A stretch of DNA of 64,000 bases from Brachycybe producta (taxonomy: Eukaryota; Arthropoda; Diplopoda; Playtdesmida; Andrognathidae), in the NCBI GenBank assembly GCA_036925085.1, contig JAUPFP010000014.1, positions 2,979,501-3,043,500 on the forward strand. The letters are read 5' to 3'. Under the pieces are notes generated by a model, which ran no database searches, was not told the DNA's origin, and saw only the letters and a list, made by a program, of their open reading frames with translations. The position numbers and the translations under genes were made by a program. Positions 1 to 47,029 of the stretch are shown here, in pieces. Position 1 is the first letter of the stretch. Each line of letters begins with the position of its first letter.

Positions 1-3000
1 ATCCCCAGATTCCGACTTTGAGAGACCAACTCGCCGGATCGGTCAACAGACCCGTGATACGGATCTTCTCTTTCGAGAACTGATAACAGTACCAAGTTTG
101 ACCTTCATCTAACGAAAACCTGAAATTCGATTAATTGTTTCCAATAATAATTAAAAAACCAGATGAAACGTGATGAGAATAAAAAAAGAACCCGTTTACT
201 TGACAGTGTCGGTCGCGTGATCTTTCGGATCTGGAACGGCAACTAAAAGACCACCGTGATCCGCAATCGCATACAAGTGCGGACCGGTTAGAACTTTAGT
301 CCAGTTGTAACCTCCGTCGGCAGAAACGTAAATATCGGGGTCCAAAGAGAAATCACTCGTGTGACCTTAACGTAAAAACACACGTTAAAATGTGCCCTGC
401 TAACTTTAGTAATTCTGTCTTTCGTGAGCAAAATTAAGAGAAACTAGAAAGTGTATTATAAACTAGAAGGATAACTCAATCACTAAAGTATATTTTTACG
501 TTTGATAGATTTTAAAATAAGCTTTTTATGTGAGTTTAAAAACGCTATTTTTTAATTTTTAATCCATGAAAAGTTTATTTTGTAAAATATCAAAACATAA
601 AAACACTATTAAATGATTCAGTTACCCGTTCTAGTTTCTAACACACTTTCGATTTCTCGTTAGCGTTGCACTTGAAACGCAGAATAACCAGAGTTCGAAA
701 CCACAAAAAGTACTTTACCATGAGCTAAAATAATACCAACAGCACTTTGAGAACTGAGTGGAGACATTGCGAAATGATTTTGTTTCGTTGATTGCAACTG
801 ACTCACAATTTGAAGAGCACATTTCTTGTAAACCCAAATGAAATTTTAAAAAAACTGTTTATTTACGACAAAAAAAAACATAATATAAGAGTTTAACTCA
901 ACTGTTTGATCGGAAGAAAAACAATCGACATTTGATGGGTTCCGAATCGAACTCCACGTCGCACCACGATTAAAAGTTATCACCGTTTGCACATTGCGAT
1001 CTAGAAACACAATTGCATTTACGAAGATTAACGTTTGTCTTCTAATCGAGAATACACAGTTTACGATTTGCACAAAAAAGACAATTTTCGCGTTTTAAAT
1101 AATTTTTTTCTTTTTTTTAAAGCTGCAATAAAAAGTTTATTTTGAAAGATATTGTCGCAAATTTAGAAATATCTTTTAAAATACGCTTCTAAAAATCTAA
1201 GTATTCAAAACCCCGCGAAATTCACACAAATTCTCCCGTTTCAACCATTCGTAAACGTTTTTAAACTTAAAAGACAAATAAAATATTCAATTTACGATGA
1301 TTTAAGATAAAAGTTCATCTTTTGTTGCTTGAAAAACAAATCACAAAAAACACAAATAAACAATCAAAAGAAATCCACAAACCGTTTATATAACGGCTCG
1401 TTATGTAAACTCCTCTCATGGACTGAACCTTGTAGAAATCATTCATCCTGTTGTTCTTTTCGTACTACGAGCAATAAAAAAAAGCATTTTCATGAATTGT
1501 TATGGCAAAATTACAAACACAAGGACGATCATTACGATGTGATTTCTTAATGATTCCGAATAGACGATTCCATCCGAATCGGAAGTGAAGAGAACTCCTC
1601 GGCCACTTCCCGAAGGATCGTCGACGTGAATGAAAACCATTCCCTCGGACATGTCCAGAATCTCGTAAAACTGTCGAAAACGAAAACACAAAATCAAACA
1701 ACTTCTTACTTAAAAGAACTAAAAAAAAGTCATGAAAACAAAACCTGATCTTCGACTCTGATCGGAAGTTGAGCTTCGTTCCAATGCCGACCGACGTCTG
1801 TCGAAACCTTTAAAATCGACTTCTTCTGTTTCTGAAAAAAAAAAAAAAAACGTTCGAACAATCGACGTTCAAAATTTCATCATCGTCATTACGTGTTTTA
1901 CCTGATTTGTAGCAACAAGTGCAAATAAAAATTTTCCCATCACTTTGAAATGTAAAACTCTCCTAGAGATCACTTTTTAAATGACAAAAAGAAGATTCAA
2001 TTATAAAACGCTACTTGAATTCTGTTTATTCTGTCATTTCAGAATAATTAAAACGTTCCAAATAAAATCAACTTTTAAAATACGAATTTTAAACCACAAT
2101 TCCAATTAATTCTTCAGTTTTCCGAACCTTCGTACGTAAAAATCAAAACTAAAAACTACCTCCGTAATCATTTCCGCTGTTGCTCACTCTGACAAGATCA
2201 AATTCCTGTTTGTCTCCTGTAAAAAAAAAAAAGTTTCTAAATTAAAATAACTAAGAGAACAAACCCTAAAATCGCTTCCGATTTTTAAACAAACCGTTAT
2301 CTTTATTTAACTTTGTGGAACCATTCGTAAAGTAAAACACGTCACCGTTTTCGTCGCTTGCAACTTGGCTCCTGATAAAACACGGAGCAAAACAAAAATA
2401 ACGGATTATATCCGACGACGTCAAAAGAACAAAGAAAACATGAAACAAACCAAGAAACATCCGAAACATCGTCGTGAACGAGTTTCCAGGAAGCTAAACC
2501 GTCGACCGACAACCAAACTTTCTTCTTCTTCTTCTATAACAAAGTAAAACGACAAAACTTGTTACATTTTTCAAACATGGTGTAAAAAAAAAAAAACGAA
2601 AACCCATTTTTTAAAGCAATTTATCAAAAGAAATTTCAAGATTTACTAGAAACTAGAAGAGTAAACGTAATTTTCATGACAATATCATTAAAAATAAATT
2701 CTTATAGCAATTTGAAACCGATCTTTAATGTTTCTGTCGGTCAAAAAACCTCAGAAAACACTCAAGTTTCGTAAAAAGTTTATTATTTTCAACAATAACA
2801 TCGTAACAAATATCCCTTCACCTTCGTTAATCACCTTCTAATTTCAAAATAATTTGCTTCAGCAAAAAAGTTCACATAGTTTTTTTTTTATAAAAAAAAA
2901 AATCTCGGTCAAAGTTCAAACTGATAATACTGTATCATTTCCTCCATCGATCATTAACAGTTTCGTTGAATCCGTCGGATGAAACGTCACTTCTCCACTA

Positions 3001-3874
3001 AAAACGAACGGCAAAAGAATCATTTTTATGTTTATTCCATCCGATGTGATGAAAACGGTTGTCGTATTCATCGAATCTTTGGTATCAGACACAAAAACAA
3101 CCTAAAAGAATCGAAATAAAACAAGACAAAATTAGCGTTTCAAACGACTCCCTCTTCATGTCGTTTTTAATTGAACCCATTTGCGATCCACTGGATTCTG
3201 ATGAATGTAAACAATAGAAACGTTGTTCAGACGATCCGTTAAGTTTTTAAACGTCTTTCCAAAGTCCTCACTGTAAAAACGAACCATTTTCAATGAAATG
3301 ACTTAAAAAAAAAAAAAGATATTTTAACCTTTTTATACCTTATGTAGAAAGTAGAGGGCTTCTGAACGTTACTCAGTGTAACAACCATCATTATCTAGAA
3401 CAAAAACACTCGAATTTACTTCAAATTACACTAAATAATGTGATTAAATTCCGTACAGAATCGTCGTTTCCAGTCCATAACACAGTTATATTAGCGTGAG
3501 AATCATTACTAAACGTTTTCTAAAAAAAAAAATAACAATACAATTTGAATAATTGATTAAAGAAGAATCAAATTAACAAATAAACTTACGTTAAACATAT
3601 TTTGATGTAGTTTTGCGGCGATTTTTGTTGTGAAATCGTCAGAAACGCAAGAATCGGCTTCCGAATCCGTATGTTGAGTCATCGGTGCTTGGCGGCGATT
3701 TAACGACGTTTTATCGGATAATTCAACATCAAAAAACTGTTGCATCGATGAAATGTGTGAGGATCGTCCATTATCTATCGCACTTAACGATTTAAACGCT
3801 AAACAATTGTTAAATTCCAAAATAAAGCAAAGAAATAGCCCAAAAGACAACACGAAATAAGTGTAGTCGTCCAT
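1..3874 (-). CDS. SORT1: Sortilin-like Vps10 receptor, 5' part (16 exons; 3' end outside window)
   Basis: Sortilins are type I membrane receptors that sort cargo between Golgi, endosomes and surface; their lumenal Vps10 domain is a ten-bladed propeller marked by Asp-boxes. I joined exons 3874-3590, 3519-3457, 3394-3339, 3270-3177, 3101-2931, 2533-2451, 2371-2295, 2216-2160, 1957-1902, 1831-1745, 1670-1536, 1464-1383, 1000-903, 824-719, 365-200 and 119-1. All phases agree, giving about 578 residues. The start ATG at 3874 opens a hydrophobic leader (residues 6-25); an Arg-Arg pair at 60-61 could end a propeptide. Asp-box-like motifs: SEDFGKTF (135), SVDGLASW (232), STDVGRHW (324), TFNRGATW (424), SADGGYNW (498), SLDEGQTW (541). 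The block around [13 protein letters not shown] closely follows animal sortilin. Exon 6 begins with AAG repeats, so its acceptor may slip by 3 nt. The 10CC module, membrane helix and tail must lie beyond position 1. SorCS or SorLA is less likely. Confidence 0.9.
445..660. mobile_element. CTAGAAG-family hairpin element
   Basis: Left half AAACTAGAAGGATAACTCA and right half ATTCAGTTACCCGTTCTAG are inverted copies around an AT-rich centre with AAAATAAGC / AAAGTTTATTTTG cores. It sits in a sortilin intron. Confidence 0.65.
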
Positions 3875-4077
3875 CTTGAAGTTCGATAACCAGAAGTTGT
3901 CGTCTGCTTATTAGAGATTTCTAAAAGAAGCCACAGCTTCAATGGCTATAACTCATTTAACAAAAGCGCTATTATATCTATCCACATAAATAAAAATTTA
4001 AAATGTCAACAAAAGCGCTTTTTCTAAATGCTATGTGAATATAATTTCTCTCTTATGAAATATTTTTTTGATTTCTT

Positions 4078-4500
4078 TGGCCCACTGGGCCCTCGTAATG
4101 CATTTTTAGACCCATTAGGTGCTTTTTAGGGCATCTAAAAGACTTTTTTTTCATTTGTTGATATTTTTTTAAATAAAAATAAACGGATTTTTGATATTTT
4201 TTAATGATGGGTCCTCTGGAGTCCGTTAGACCATACTGATGACATTTCGGGACCTTTGAGTGCTTTTTAGGGCCCTTAATTTCTACTTATTTTATAATTC
4301 TTTTTAAATAACAGCATTTTTGGAAACTGAAGTCTGCAGGGTCCTCCTAATGCATTTTAGGGTCGTTTCAATGCTTTTTAGAGCATTTATAAGTCAAAAT
4401 CTTTTTTTCTAATTTTTTTTTCAAATCATGGGTCTGTTTTGAGACCTAAGGAGCCCGTTCTGCCCTTATGAGACTTTTTCATTACTTCAAATTGCACAAT
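4078..4500. repeat. Diverged ~110-125 bp repeats between sortilin and RTK genes
   Basis: Four imperfect copies, starting near 4078, 4205, 4330 and 4430, share blocks such as GGGTCCTC, AATGCATTTTAGGG and GCTTTTTAGGGC. They are too diverged to name a family. The rest of the 2-kb gap between the two minus-strand genes is AT-rich with no exon I can support, apart from the transposon at 5429. Confidence 0.5.
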
Positions 4501-5428
4501 TTAAAAAAAAAAAATTAAAAAAAAACCTCCAATGCATTATTTTTTAGCAGAAGTTAAAAAATCTCATTTCAAACTAATTTTTATTTATATCATTTGAATG
4601 AATACTAAGGCCTTCATTCCTTGTCCATTCCTCCATTGTCCAAGTGTAAACCCAATTTTAATTTATGATTAATAAGTTATAATTGCTAATCATAATTCAA
4701 TTATTTCACTTTTTTTAATTATTTGAAAGAAAAAACTATAGATTACTGACATCCTGTTTGAATTTAATCCATTTGACTCCTGGCTGTGACTAACTTAAAA
4801 TCTAACATTAAGTAACTACAAGAAGAAATATTCCAAAATGAGTAAAAAAAAATCTAATTAATAATTATTTAATTTTTCTGGGTGCACACTTTTCACTTTG
4901 AAATTGAAAGTCTACAAAAATGTGTCCAAAAACACACTAAAACAAGTCCTGCTTCATTTGCATTTAGGATTTTAAAAATAACGATTTGTAAATACGATCT
5001 ACGATTAAATTATTCAAAATAGTAAAAAAAAAAAATGTTCTAACGGCAGAAAGAGAAAAAAAAACTACAAATAAACAAATGAAATATTTTTTTATTGACT
5101 TCTAATTGAAAGACTTAATAGATAATTTTAATATAAATTCTTCTGAACAAATAAATCAATAATGTAATACTGGAATGGTAAAATTAACCAAATTTCTTTT
5201 ATGACAAAATAATGTAAAAACTTTAAAAGAACGTAATATTAAAATAAAAAAAAATATTAAAATTCTATATTTCATTTTTATTTATTTTATTAAATTATTT
5301 AAATTGAAATTTTATTATATAATCCATTTTGAGCATTGTTCTTCTTTTGACCCGAATTGCCGCCATTATATTGGAATTTATATTTCAAATTTTGTACGCA
5401 CAAATTGTACAAAATAAAATACCAACTA

Positions 5429-5828
5429 CAGTTGAGTCTCGATTATCGGACATTCCCGTGTTATCCGAGCTATAGTCTTTTTTTGCTTTTTTCATGGAGT
5501 TTTGAGTGTCAATTCAACTACTTGGGTTATGGTTGCTTGTTGTAACGTATTTTTTACATAAAGGCTAAGTGTTTTTAGGGCTAAGAGTTTTTTTTTTATG
5601 TCCTTAGGTATTAGTGCAACCAAAGGGAGGATAAGTAGTAATAGGTTGCTTTTCCACGTAAACCGAGTTTGACCATATCCGAGCTGGTCTTGGTCCACCG
5701 ATGTCTTGTTTTACCTGAAATGACAATCATTTGTGATCGGAGGAGCAATGCCCTCGGCCACATGGCTTTTAAGCTGATTGCAGTTGTACTGGGTTGAATT
5801 AAATTTGAATAATCGAGACTTTATACTG
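5429..5828. mobile_element. Non-autonomous pogo/Tigger-like element, 400 bp
   Basis: The left end reads CAGTTGAGTCTCGATTATCG and the right end, on the other strand, CAGTATAAAGTCTCGATTAT; both are flanked by TA (5427-5428, 5829-5830). A CAG start, a GTCTCGATTAT-type terminal repeat and a TA duplication are typical of pogo/Tigger elements. The interior holds no transposase, so this is a deletion derivative. It lies about 100 bp past the RTK stop codon and may be part of that gene's 3' UTR. Confidence 0.65.
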
Positions 5829-5927
5829 TATAAACACGATATAAGAGTATAGAGCTCAAACGCCAACCATTTTTACATCTCATTTCGCAATGAAACAAAT
5901 AAGTTTTCATTCGAAATCTTGTTATTT

Positions 5928-40215
<34,288 letters not shown>

Positions 40216-40576
40216 TATTATTTAAATGATTAATTATTTTTTAAAGAAAGGAAAGAAAAAAACAATTAAAATTTCCATCTGTCTTAAAATTATTTCTGTT
40301 TTGTCTTTCTTTTTAGTTGTTGATTATTATGAACTTAATTGTTCGCGACTAGAAAGGCAAAAAGCATGAGGAGGAGGCTGGATAGAGAGAGAGAGATGTT
40401 TTGCCTTTTTATCTAAAGAAGATGATCTTCAAAGATCGACTTCACAGATCACAATGAAAATGAAACGGAGGAGGAGAAGGAGATCGTTGGATGCTGGAGT
40501 TAGATCGACTATGACGTCACAAATATGACGTCATTCAGAGACCACCAACCCACACTTGGGACCCACACACACTATA

Positions 40577-40595
40577 AGGACCCCCCCCCCCCCCC
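40577..40595. repeat. Poly-C run upstream of the RTK gene
   Basis: A run of about 16 C upstream of the RTK first exon. No other promoter element is clear between 40216 and 40670. Confidence 0.8.
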
Positions 40596-40669
40596 ATCAA
40601 TCGGGGGAAAAAAAATCTCATCTTCTTCTTCTATATTGAAAATTATATGAGATTTGCACAAATTGCAAA

Positions 40670-41515
40670 TTACTCTCACTTGTAAATTACTCTCAAGAAA
40701 TACTTCAATAAGATCTTATTGAGAGTATAATCGGAGATTGTTTTTGAGAGGTTACTCTCAAGAAAACTCATTTCTTAATAAACTTTTTTTTTCACCGTTC
40801 AGAATCCTTTGTCTTGATAGTTTCACTGTCAAGAGCACACTCTCTCTCTCTTGTTGAGTCTTGAGAGTTAACTATTAGAAGTATAACGATAATAAACTAT
40901 CTTGAGCTAATCTCGAGTGTTAAATCTAATTATAAAGTGACATAAAAGTAGAATAGTAATAGTTTCTTATTAGATTTCTTCATGACATTAGTGTGTCTTT
41001 GAGAGTTTATTGTCATGAATGCCTTGAGAGTAAACTGTGTATGTCATGAGAGCTTTAACTGTTTGAAATGTCTTGCGAGTTAAATTTCACAAATGAATTC
41101 AGAGGGACACTTGAGAGTTAACTGTTTTAATTTGTCTTGAGAGTTTATTGTCATGAATGCTTTGAGAGTAAACTGTGTATGTCATGAGAGTTAACTGTTT
41201 GAAATGTCTTGCGAGTTAACTTTCCTAAATGAATTCAAAGGGACACTTGAGAGTTAAATGTCTGAATTTGTCTTGAGAGTTAATTAACGCAAGTGTCTTG
41301 AGAGTAAACTGTATAACGTCATGAGAGTTAACTGTCTTAAATGTCTTGCGAGTTAACTTTTACAAATGAATTCGGAGAGACACTTGAGAGTTAAAATGTC
41401 TTAATTTATCTTGAGAGTTAATTAATACAAATGCCTTGAGAGTGCAATAATTGAGCTTGTCTTGAGAGTCAATTGACTTAATTTGTCTTGAGAGTTAACT
41501 CTCTGACATTCTATT
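40670..41515. repeat. CTTGAGAGTTAAC array with ~138-bp higher-order unit
   Basis: The element (C/A)TTGAGAGTTAA(C/T) recurs every 20-35 bp. A larger unit, GTCATGAGAGTTAACTGT then ATGTCTTGCGAGTTAAC then GACACTTGAGAGTTAA, starts near 41043, 41181 and 41320. The array begins about 450 bp upstream of the RTK start. Scattered copies occur near 26660-26890, 27290-27370 and 38210. Confidence 0.8.
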
Positions 41516-42039
41516 GCTACAAATGGTAGCAAATCAATTGTTTCATTTTTGCAACTTTAAAATTCGCGCCCCACCCCATTTTTTAATGACGTCACAAAGA
41601 AAACAAATTAGTAATTAGTCCATTCGCAACGCCATCTATTGTCATTAATAACAAACAAATCGGGAAAAAAAAATACCCAAATTTGCATAAAAATAAATTA
41701 AAATAGAAAAAAAAAAACATTTAAAAAAAAGATGAAAATTTTCAAATAAATATTTTCATATCCTGTTTTTGTCTTGTTGTTTTTTATTTAATAATTGTAA
41801 TTCATCAAAATAAAACCACCCACAAAAGAACCGGAAATTTCATCGTGAAAATGATAAATTGACCGAATTGATGACGATCGCACGAGGATCGCACGATGAT
41901 GATGTGTGATTGGTCATTTTGTTTTTTCATATAAAAATATGATGGACATTTTTTTTTATTATCAAGGACAATTTAAGTTCTTTAAAAATGACCTTTTTTC
42001 ATCGTCAATTTCATTTCTTTTGTATCTCAATTTAGCAAT

Positions 42040-43030
42040 TTTTTTAAGTTCTAAAAAACTAGAAGAGTCAAAGAATGAAACATTTCGTATTATTTTCATT
42101 CTTTGACTCTTCTAGTTTTTAAGAACATCTTTTTTTTAAAAAAAAAAATAGCTAAATTGAGATACAAAATACGTGAAAGAATACGTGAAGAAATCGTTCA
42201 TTATAAACTTTTTTTTTTGTTAGGAAAGGACAGTTTATTAATAAAGTTCATCTTTAAAAAAACGACAATTTTCATTTAATTTTTTCAAACTGAATTATAA
42301 AGTTTATTTTTAACAATATCGGCCATGAAAAAAAACGGTTTATCAAGAGTTCATTACTCTTCTAGTTTTTAAAGAAACTTTGAATTTCTTTAACTAATAT
42401 GTCATCTTTTGATCGATTCCAACAATTTTATTTCTTTTGTATATCAAATTACAAAAAAAAAAAAATTTTAAAAAGTTCTTAAAAACTAGAATAGTAAAAG
42501 AATGATATAATTCATTTCTGTGAAGAAATCGTTCATTATAAACGATTTTGCTCTAATTTTTTTTAAAAAAACAAACGGTTTATTTTTTAAGTTAATCTTA
42601 AAACGACAATTTTCATTTTTTTTTCAAACTGAATTATAAAGTTTATTTTGAACGATATCGGTAATGAAAAAAAATTTATCAGAGTTCTTGACTCTTCTAG
42701 TTTTTAATAAACTTTGAATTTAATTAATATGTGATATTTTCATTTCAAAAAAACAAATTCTAAAAGAAGCTCGAAGTGTTTTTATTTTAGCAAAAAACTA
42801 GAAGAGTAAAAAAAAAGTTCTGTGAAGATATCGAAATCGTTCATTATAAACGATTTGCTCTAACTTTTTTTTAAACAAATAGTTTATTTTTAAGTTAATA
42901 TTTAAAAAAAAAATTTTTTTCAATTATTTTTTCAAACTGAATTATAAAGTTTATTTTGAAATATATCGGACTATGAAAAAAAAAAAACTTTTTATAAAAT
43001 TTCTTGACTCTTCTAGTTTTTAATGAACTT
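42040..43030. repeat. Cluster of CTAGAAG-type hairpins, ~300-bp tandem
   Basis: A tight hairpin at 42047-42128 (AACTAGAAGAGTCAAAGAAT ... TTCTTTGACTCTTCTAGTTT). Three ~300-bp units follow, each with ACTCTTCTAGTTTTTAA, AAAACTAGAAGAGTAAA, CGTTCATTATAAACGATTT and TTATAAAGTTTATTTTGAA. Confidence 0.75.
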
Positions 43031-43241
43031 TGCAAAACTAAAAAGCTGTATACTAGAATCCCTGAAACTTCACTATTAAAATGTTTCTATTGATCATAAA
43101 ACTTTCACACGAATGACATCTTCTTTAAATCATAAAACTTACCGTTTGTTCAATTACTTTCAATACAAATTGTCGGCGAAATAAAGTTACGAAAAAACCG
43201 CCATTAATCGTCGTTTTTACGATCATTTTACATGACAGGTA

Positions 43242-43517
43242 ATGGACAGTACCAGAAACACACAACCGATTACACAACATCAACTAAAAATCATTACAAA
43301 CGCCGACAATATCGACTATGTTATTCAGGCACTCACAAGGTGCCACAAAAATAAAACCGATAATAACATCACCCACTTGTTCTCTATGTTAGCGAGCGGC
43401 GATATCGACTACATTCTCCCCAATAATCAAAAAAGCCTGGAAATTATAAGCGATTATAAAACCAATAAGGCGTCGCTATTAAACATCACAAAATATCGCT
43501 TACGTTTACCTGGATAA
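43242..43517 (+). CDS. Unidentified 91-codon ORF upstream of MRPS33
   Basis: I do not recognise this protein. The frame opens at ATG 43242, with an in-frame TGA just upstream, and runs 91 residues, ending with the Arg-rich segment KYRLRLPG. It has Gln, Asn, Asp and Thr-rich content, no leader or membrane helix, and base use less AT-rich than its surroundings, which favours real coding over chance. It ends about 200 bp before the MRPS33 coding start on the same strand. It could be a small gene of its own, an upstream cistron, or an exon of a larger transcript; GACAG|GTAATG at its start could also be a splice donor. Confidence 0.4.
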   Translation: MDSTRNTQPITQHQLKIITNADNIDYVIQALTRCHKNKTDNNITHLFSMLASGDIDYILPNNQKSLEIISDYKTNKASLLNITKYRLRLPG

Positions 43518-43729
43518 TTAACAAAATGGCGCTGCCCATGCAATGAAACACAATTCCATTTAATTCGCACATTTTGAACGAAAAACAAGTTTCTCTTGTC
43601 GTTTTTAAGCCGTTTTCGCTTGTTCTTTGTAGGTAAAGCATGTTTTAATATTATAAAGCATTTTAAAGACGTATAAATTCGAAAAATAATCACAATTTAT
43701 TCATAATTTCAGGTGTTCGAGACTAGAAA

Positions 43730-44338
43730 ATGACGTCTGGATTCTATCAATACGCTAAAATAGTAGCAAATTCATCGAATTATGCTAAAAGAATGACACG
43801 ATTGAGTGCTAGAATATTCGGCGAGATGGCAAGACCGACAGAACCGACCTCTTTTAAGGTAAAAATTAGAAAAATTCACGTTTTTCTCTGTAGAAAAACA
43901 GAAGAAATGAAGTTGTATATCGATATCATGTCGGATCAATCAACACATATCGATATCTGTCTATCATGGATTTAATTTTAATTTTGTTTTAAATTTTAAT
44001 TTCAGGTAATTAAACTTCTGAGTGCGGAACCTTTGGACCAGAGACACGATTTTGTTCATTATTATCCAAAACATAAGGAAATCCACATTTTAATGAAGAC
44101 TTTACGAAATTACGGTCTTTATAGGTGAATTTTATTAAAAATATTTTATGTTTTTCTATATTATTTTAAATTTATAATTTAATAAAAATTTAATTTTGTA
44201 ATTTTTGTTTAAAATAATGAAATTTACAGAGATGAACATGAAGATTTTAAAGATGAAATGAAAAGAATGAGAAAACTACGAGGTAAAGGACCACCGAAAA
44301 AAGGAGAAGGGAAAAAAGCAAAGACGAGAGAATTGTAA
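43730..44338 (+). CDS. MRPS33: Mitochondrial small ribosomal subunit protein mS33
   Basis: MRPS33 (mS33) is a structural protein of the mitochondrial ribosome small subunit, specific to mitoribosomes. Coding exons are 43730-43858, 44006-44124 and 44230-44338, all phases consistent, encoding 118 residues, close to the family's usual 100-110. Characteristic stretches are [16 protein letters not shown] (near residue 23), the ...[17 protein letters not shown] block, [13 protein letters not shown] and the basic C-terminus [14 protein letters not shown] leader exon probably ends at the donor at 43633; exon 2 begins at 43713 after ATTTCAG, giving an 80-bp intron in the 5' UTR. AATAAA signals lie at 44423-44428 and 44440-44445. 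Its introns are short, unlike those of the neighbouring RTK gene. Confidence 0.93.
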
Positions 44339-44422
44339 AAAAAAAAAAGAAGAGAAAAAACAGCAACAAAGAAGAAGATATTCGTTTAAAAATTATTATT
44401 TCATTGTAATTAAACAAAGAGA

Positions 44423-44445
44423 AATAAAATATGTAACTAAATAAA
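44423..44445 (+). terminator. MRPS33 polyadenylation signals
   Basis: Two AATAAA hexamers (44423-44428 and 44440-44445) lie 85-107 bp after the MRPS33 stop codon. Confidence 0.6.
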
Positions 44446-45404
44446 GGAGTGTTGATTTTGAAAATAAAATTAAAAATTCACAGTTTGTTTATATTTTCAT
44501 GGGGGAAAAAAAGTCATTTAAAAGGAGGCCCTTTTAGTTTTACTGGGTCCTTTTCACATTCCAATGACGAGAACAAGAAAAAAAAAAGTCTGTAAAACGT
44601 GAATAATATGCAAATCTTCAGTGGATATATATGAGAAATAAAATAGCTAGAAGCCAAATAAAATAGAAGTAAATAAAAAACCATTTTGTGTAATTTATAG
44701 AAGGAAGTGGATGACAAGTCAACCAATAAAAACAAATCGGAATTTCCACCAAACTTTTAAAAATTCATTCCACGTAGGAATTTTTCAAATGAAAATTCAG
44801 ATTTTTTTTTTGTTTGTTTTTTTTATTACAAGATTTATTTATTAATTGAATCTACGATATATATCACAACATGCCCCATTTATCAATCATTTAGAAAACA
44901 GAAGACCTTTAAATGTCTCTTTTTAAATATTGGTGGCTCAAAATGTTGAAAGAAAAAAAAAATTGTTTTCGTAAACATCGCATTTAGTTATTACACATGG
45001 TTAAATCAGAATGGAAACCATTTTTTTTATTTCAGATGGAAAATATATATATATATATATTCTGCATTAGGTGAGAAATGAAGCAGAAATGAAAAAAGAA
45101 GAAAAAAAAAAAATCAATAGAAGGAAGAAAAAATGAAATTCAACTTTTATGTTTACAATCTAATTTGTGTTCTAAATAGTTTTTTTTTTCTGTGTGTGTG
45201 CCGCCTCCCACTAAGTAATTTCTAAGAAAAATTAATTAACTTGGAAAAAAAAATAAGAATTTGGACGAAAAAATTGTGTTTAAGACAAACAAACAAAAGT
45301 AAAATTCCGCAATCTTTTTTTACATTAAGATGGTTGTAAAGTGTAAACAGGGCCTCTCAAATTCTGGTTATTCTGTTGTCTTTCAGGTGCAAAATGAAGA
45401 GAAA

Positions 45405-45990
45405 ACTTGGAATGCGTTTTAGGCACTAAACGGGGAGCATATTTTTATGTTGATAACTTTCAAAATAAGCTTTTTATTTGAAAATTATCCATATTTAAGC
45501 GGATGATATTTTTAATGTTTGTCTATAAAAAAAGTTGGTTTTGAAAGATATCAAACATGAAAACTCTCAAAAGTTGAAACCTTGAGTGAGAAAGAAGAAA
45601 CTAGAAGGGTAACTCAATCAGGTACCCCCTTCTAGTTTTCTCTTAATTTTCCTTTTCTGAGAAAGACAGAATAAATCAAGAGTTCGAAAAAAAACAGCTG
45701 TTCATAAACCATCTTAATACTTAACTCTGCGATTTTGAAAAGAACTTTAAAAAGTGTTTTGGAAACTAGAAAAGTAGCCAGTTATGCAAAAAGTAATTTC
45801 ACGATAATTACAGTTAAAATAATCTTTTTACGACATTTAAAAAAATAATCAACTTTTAATTATTTTTTTTTTGTATCAAGTTTATTTTAGTTTAAAAAAA
45901 TAAATTTCAAATTTATCCACAAAAACACGGTTTATTTTAAAAGATATCATCAAAAAATACTTTTAGCACTATTATTCTAGTTTCTAGCAA
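45405..45990. mobile_element. Two CTAGAAG-family hairpins
   Basis: The first (45405-45650) holds GTTGGTTTTGAAAGATATCA, AACTAGAAGGGTAACTCAAT and CCCTTCTAGTTTTC, rearranged. The second (45755-45990) has TTGGAAACTAGAAAAGTAGC and AGATATCATCAAAAAATAC, then ATTATTCTAGTTTC. The rest of 44470-46960 has AT-rich intergenic sequence and no supported gene. Confidence 0.55.
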
Positions 45991-46505
45991 AATTTGAAAA
46001 ACTAGAATAATAAATTAACATTCTTAAATAATCAATAATCAAGTGTTCCATTTCAATTATTCTATATTTTTGAAATAGTCCCCACATTAAAGAAAAATAA
46101 CATAACCATCATTAAATTTAAGAACATCTTTCTTTTGTTTATTTAGCCGTTGTTCTGCTGCTGCTTCATTTACTAAGCTTGTTCATTTACAATAAAGGCC
46201 CATGTTAATTACACGTCAATTTCCTTATTGTAAATATTTGCCTTAAAATACAAAATCGTTCATTAAAAAATCTTCAGGAGCAATTCAATTTAATTAAGAT
46301 TTAGGCTTGCATTTTAATTAAGATCTTTTTTTTTTCATTACTCCAAACAAATTAAATTCATTTTTAATCTCAACATTTTCTTCTCCTTCTTTAAGAAGAA
46401 GAAAAAAATAAACTTAAGTGAAAGATCTGCATTTTGGATGCTGATAATGATGAGAAATACATTAGAGAAAATGCTGCAATTTTAGGCAAAACTCCTAAAG
46501 AGCCC

Positions 46506-46509
<4 letters not shown>

Positions 46510-46537
<28 letters not shown>

Positions 46538-46548
46538 ACCCCCCCCCC
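46510..46548. repeat. Poly-C tract
   Basis: About 39 bp of C with one A interruption, in an otherwise AT-rich intergenic region. Confidence 0.9.
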
Positions 46549-47029
46549 TAATCCTGTTTGCAGTTAAAGACATGCATCAAATTAAGAGCTAAAAAAAGGG
46601 ACCTCAAAAATTCAATATTGAAAATGTCTTGTAATTTGTAAAAGTGGAAAAAAACCACACACTTCCTTCCCTCCCTCCTTCATTCATTCACTCCACCATT
46701 TCTCTATTATATATAAAGTAGTTTACATATTTTATGAAGTGAAAAGAAGCAGATGGTTTCAACATCTTCACACAAAAACAATAGATTTTTTTTATGTGAG
46801 TTGTGAAATTTGAACCAGAAGAAGGAAGAAGACCCCCCCAAAAAAAATCCCTCACACCCATAATAGAAACACTTTTACACTCTGACAATAAATTATTTTA
46901 TTCTCCGTTTTTTTACTGCAATTTTTCATTTTATTCTATTATATACTTAAAAAAAAGTTTAAAGACGTTTTCTAAGTAGCCTCATTTGCAAAATATGCAA
47001 ATTAAGTAAGAACAATAGAAGAAAAAAAA

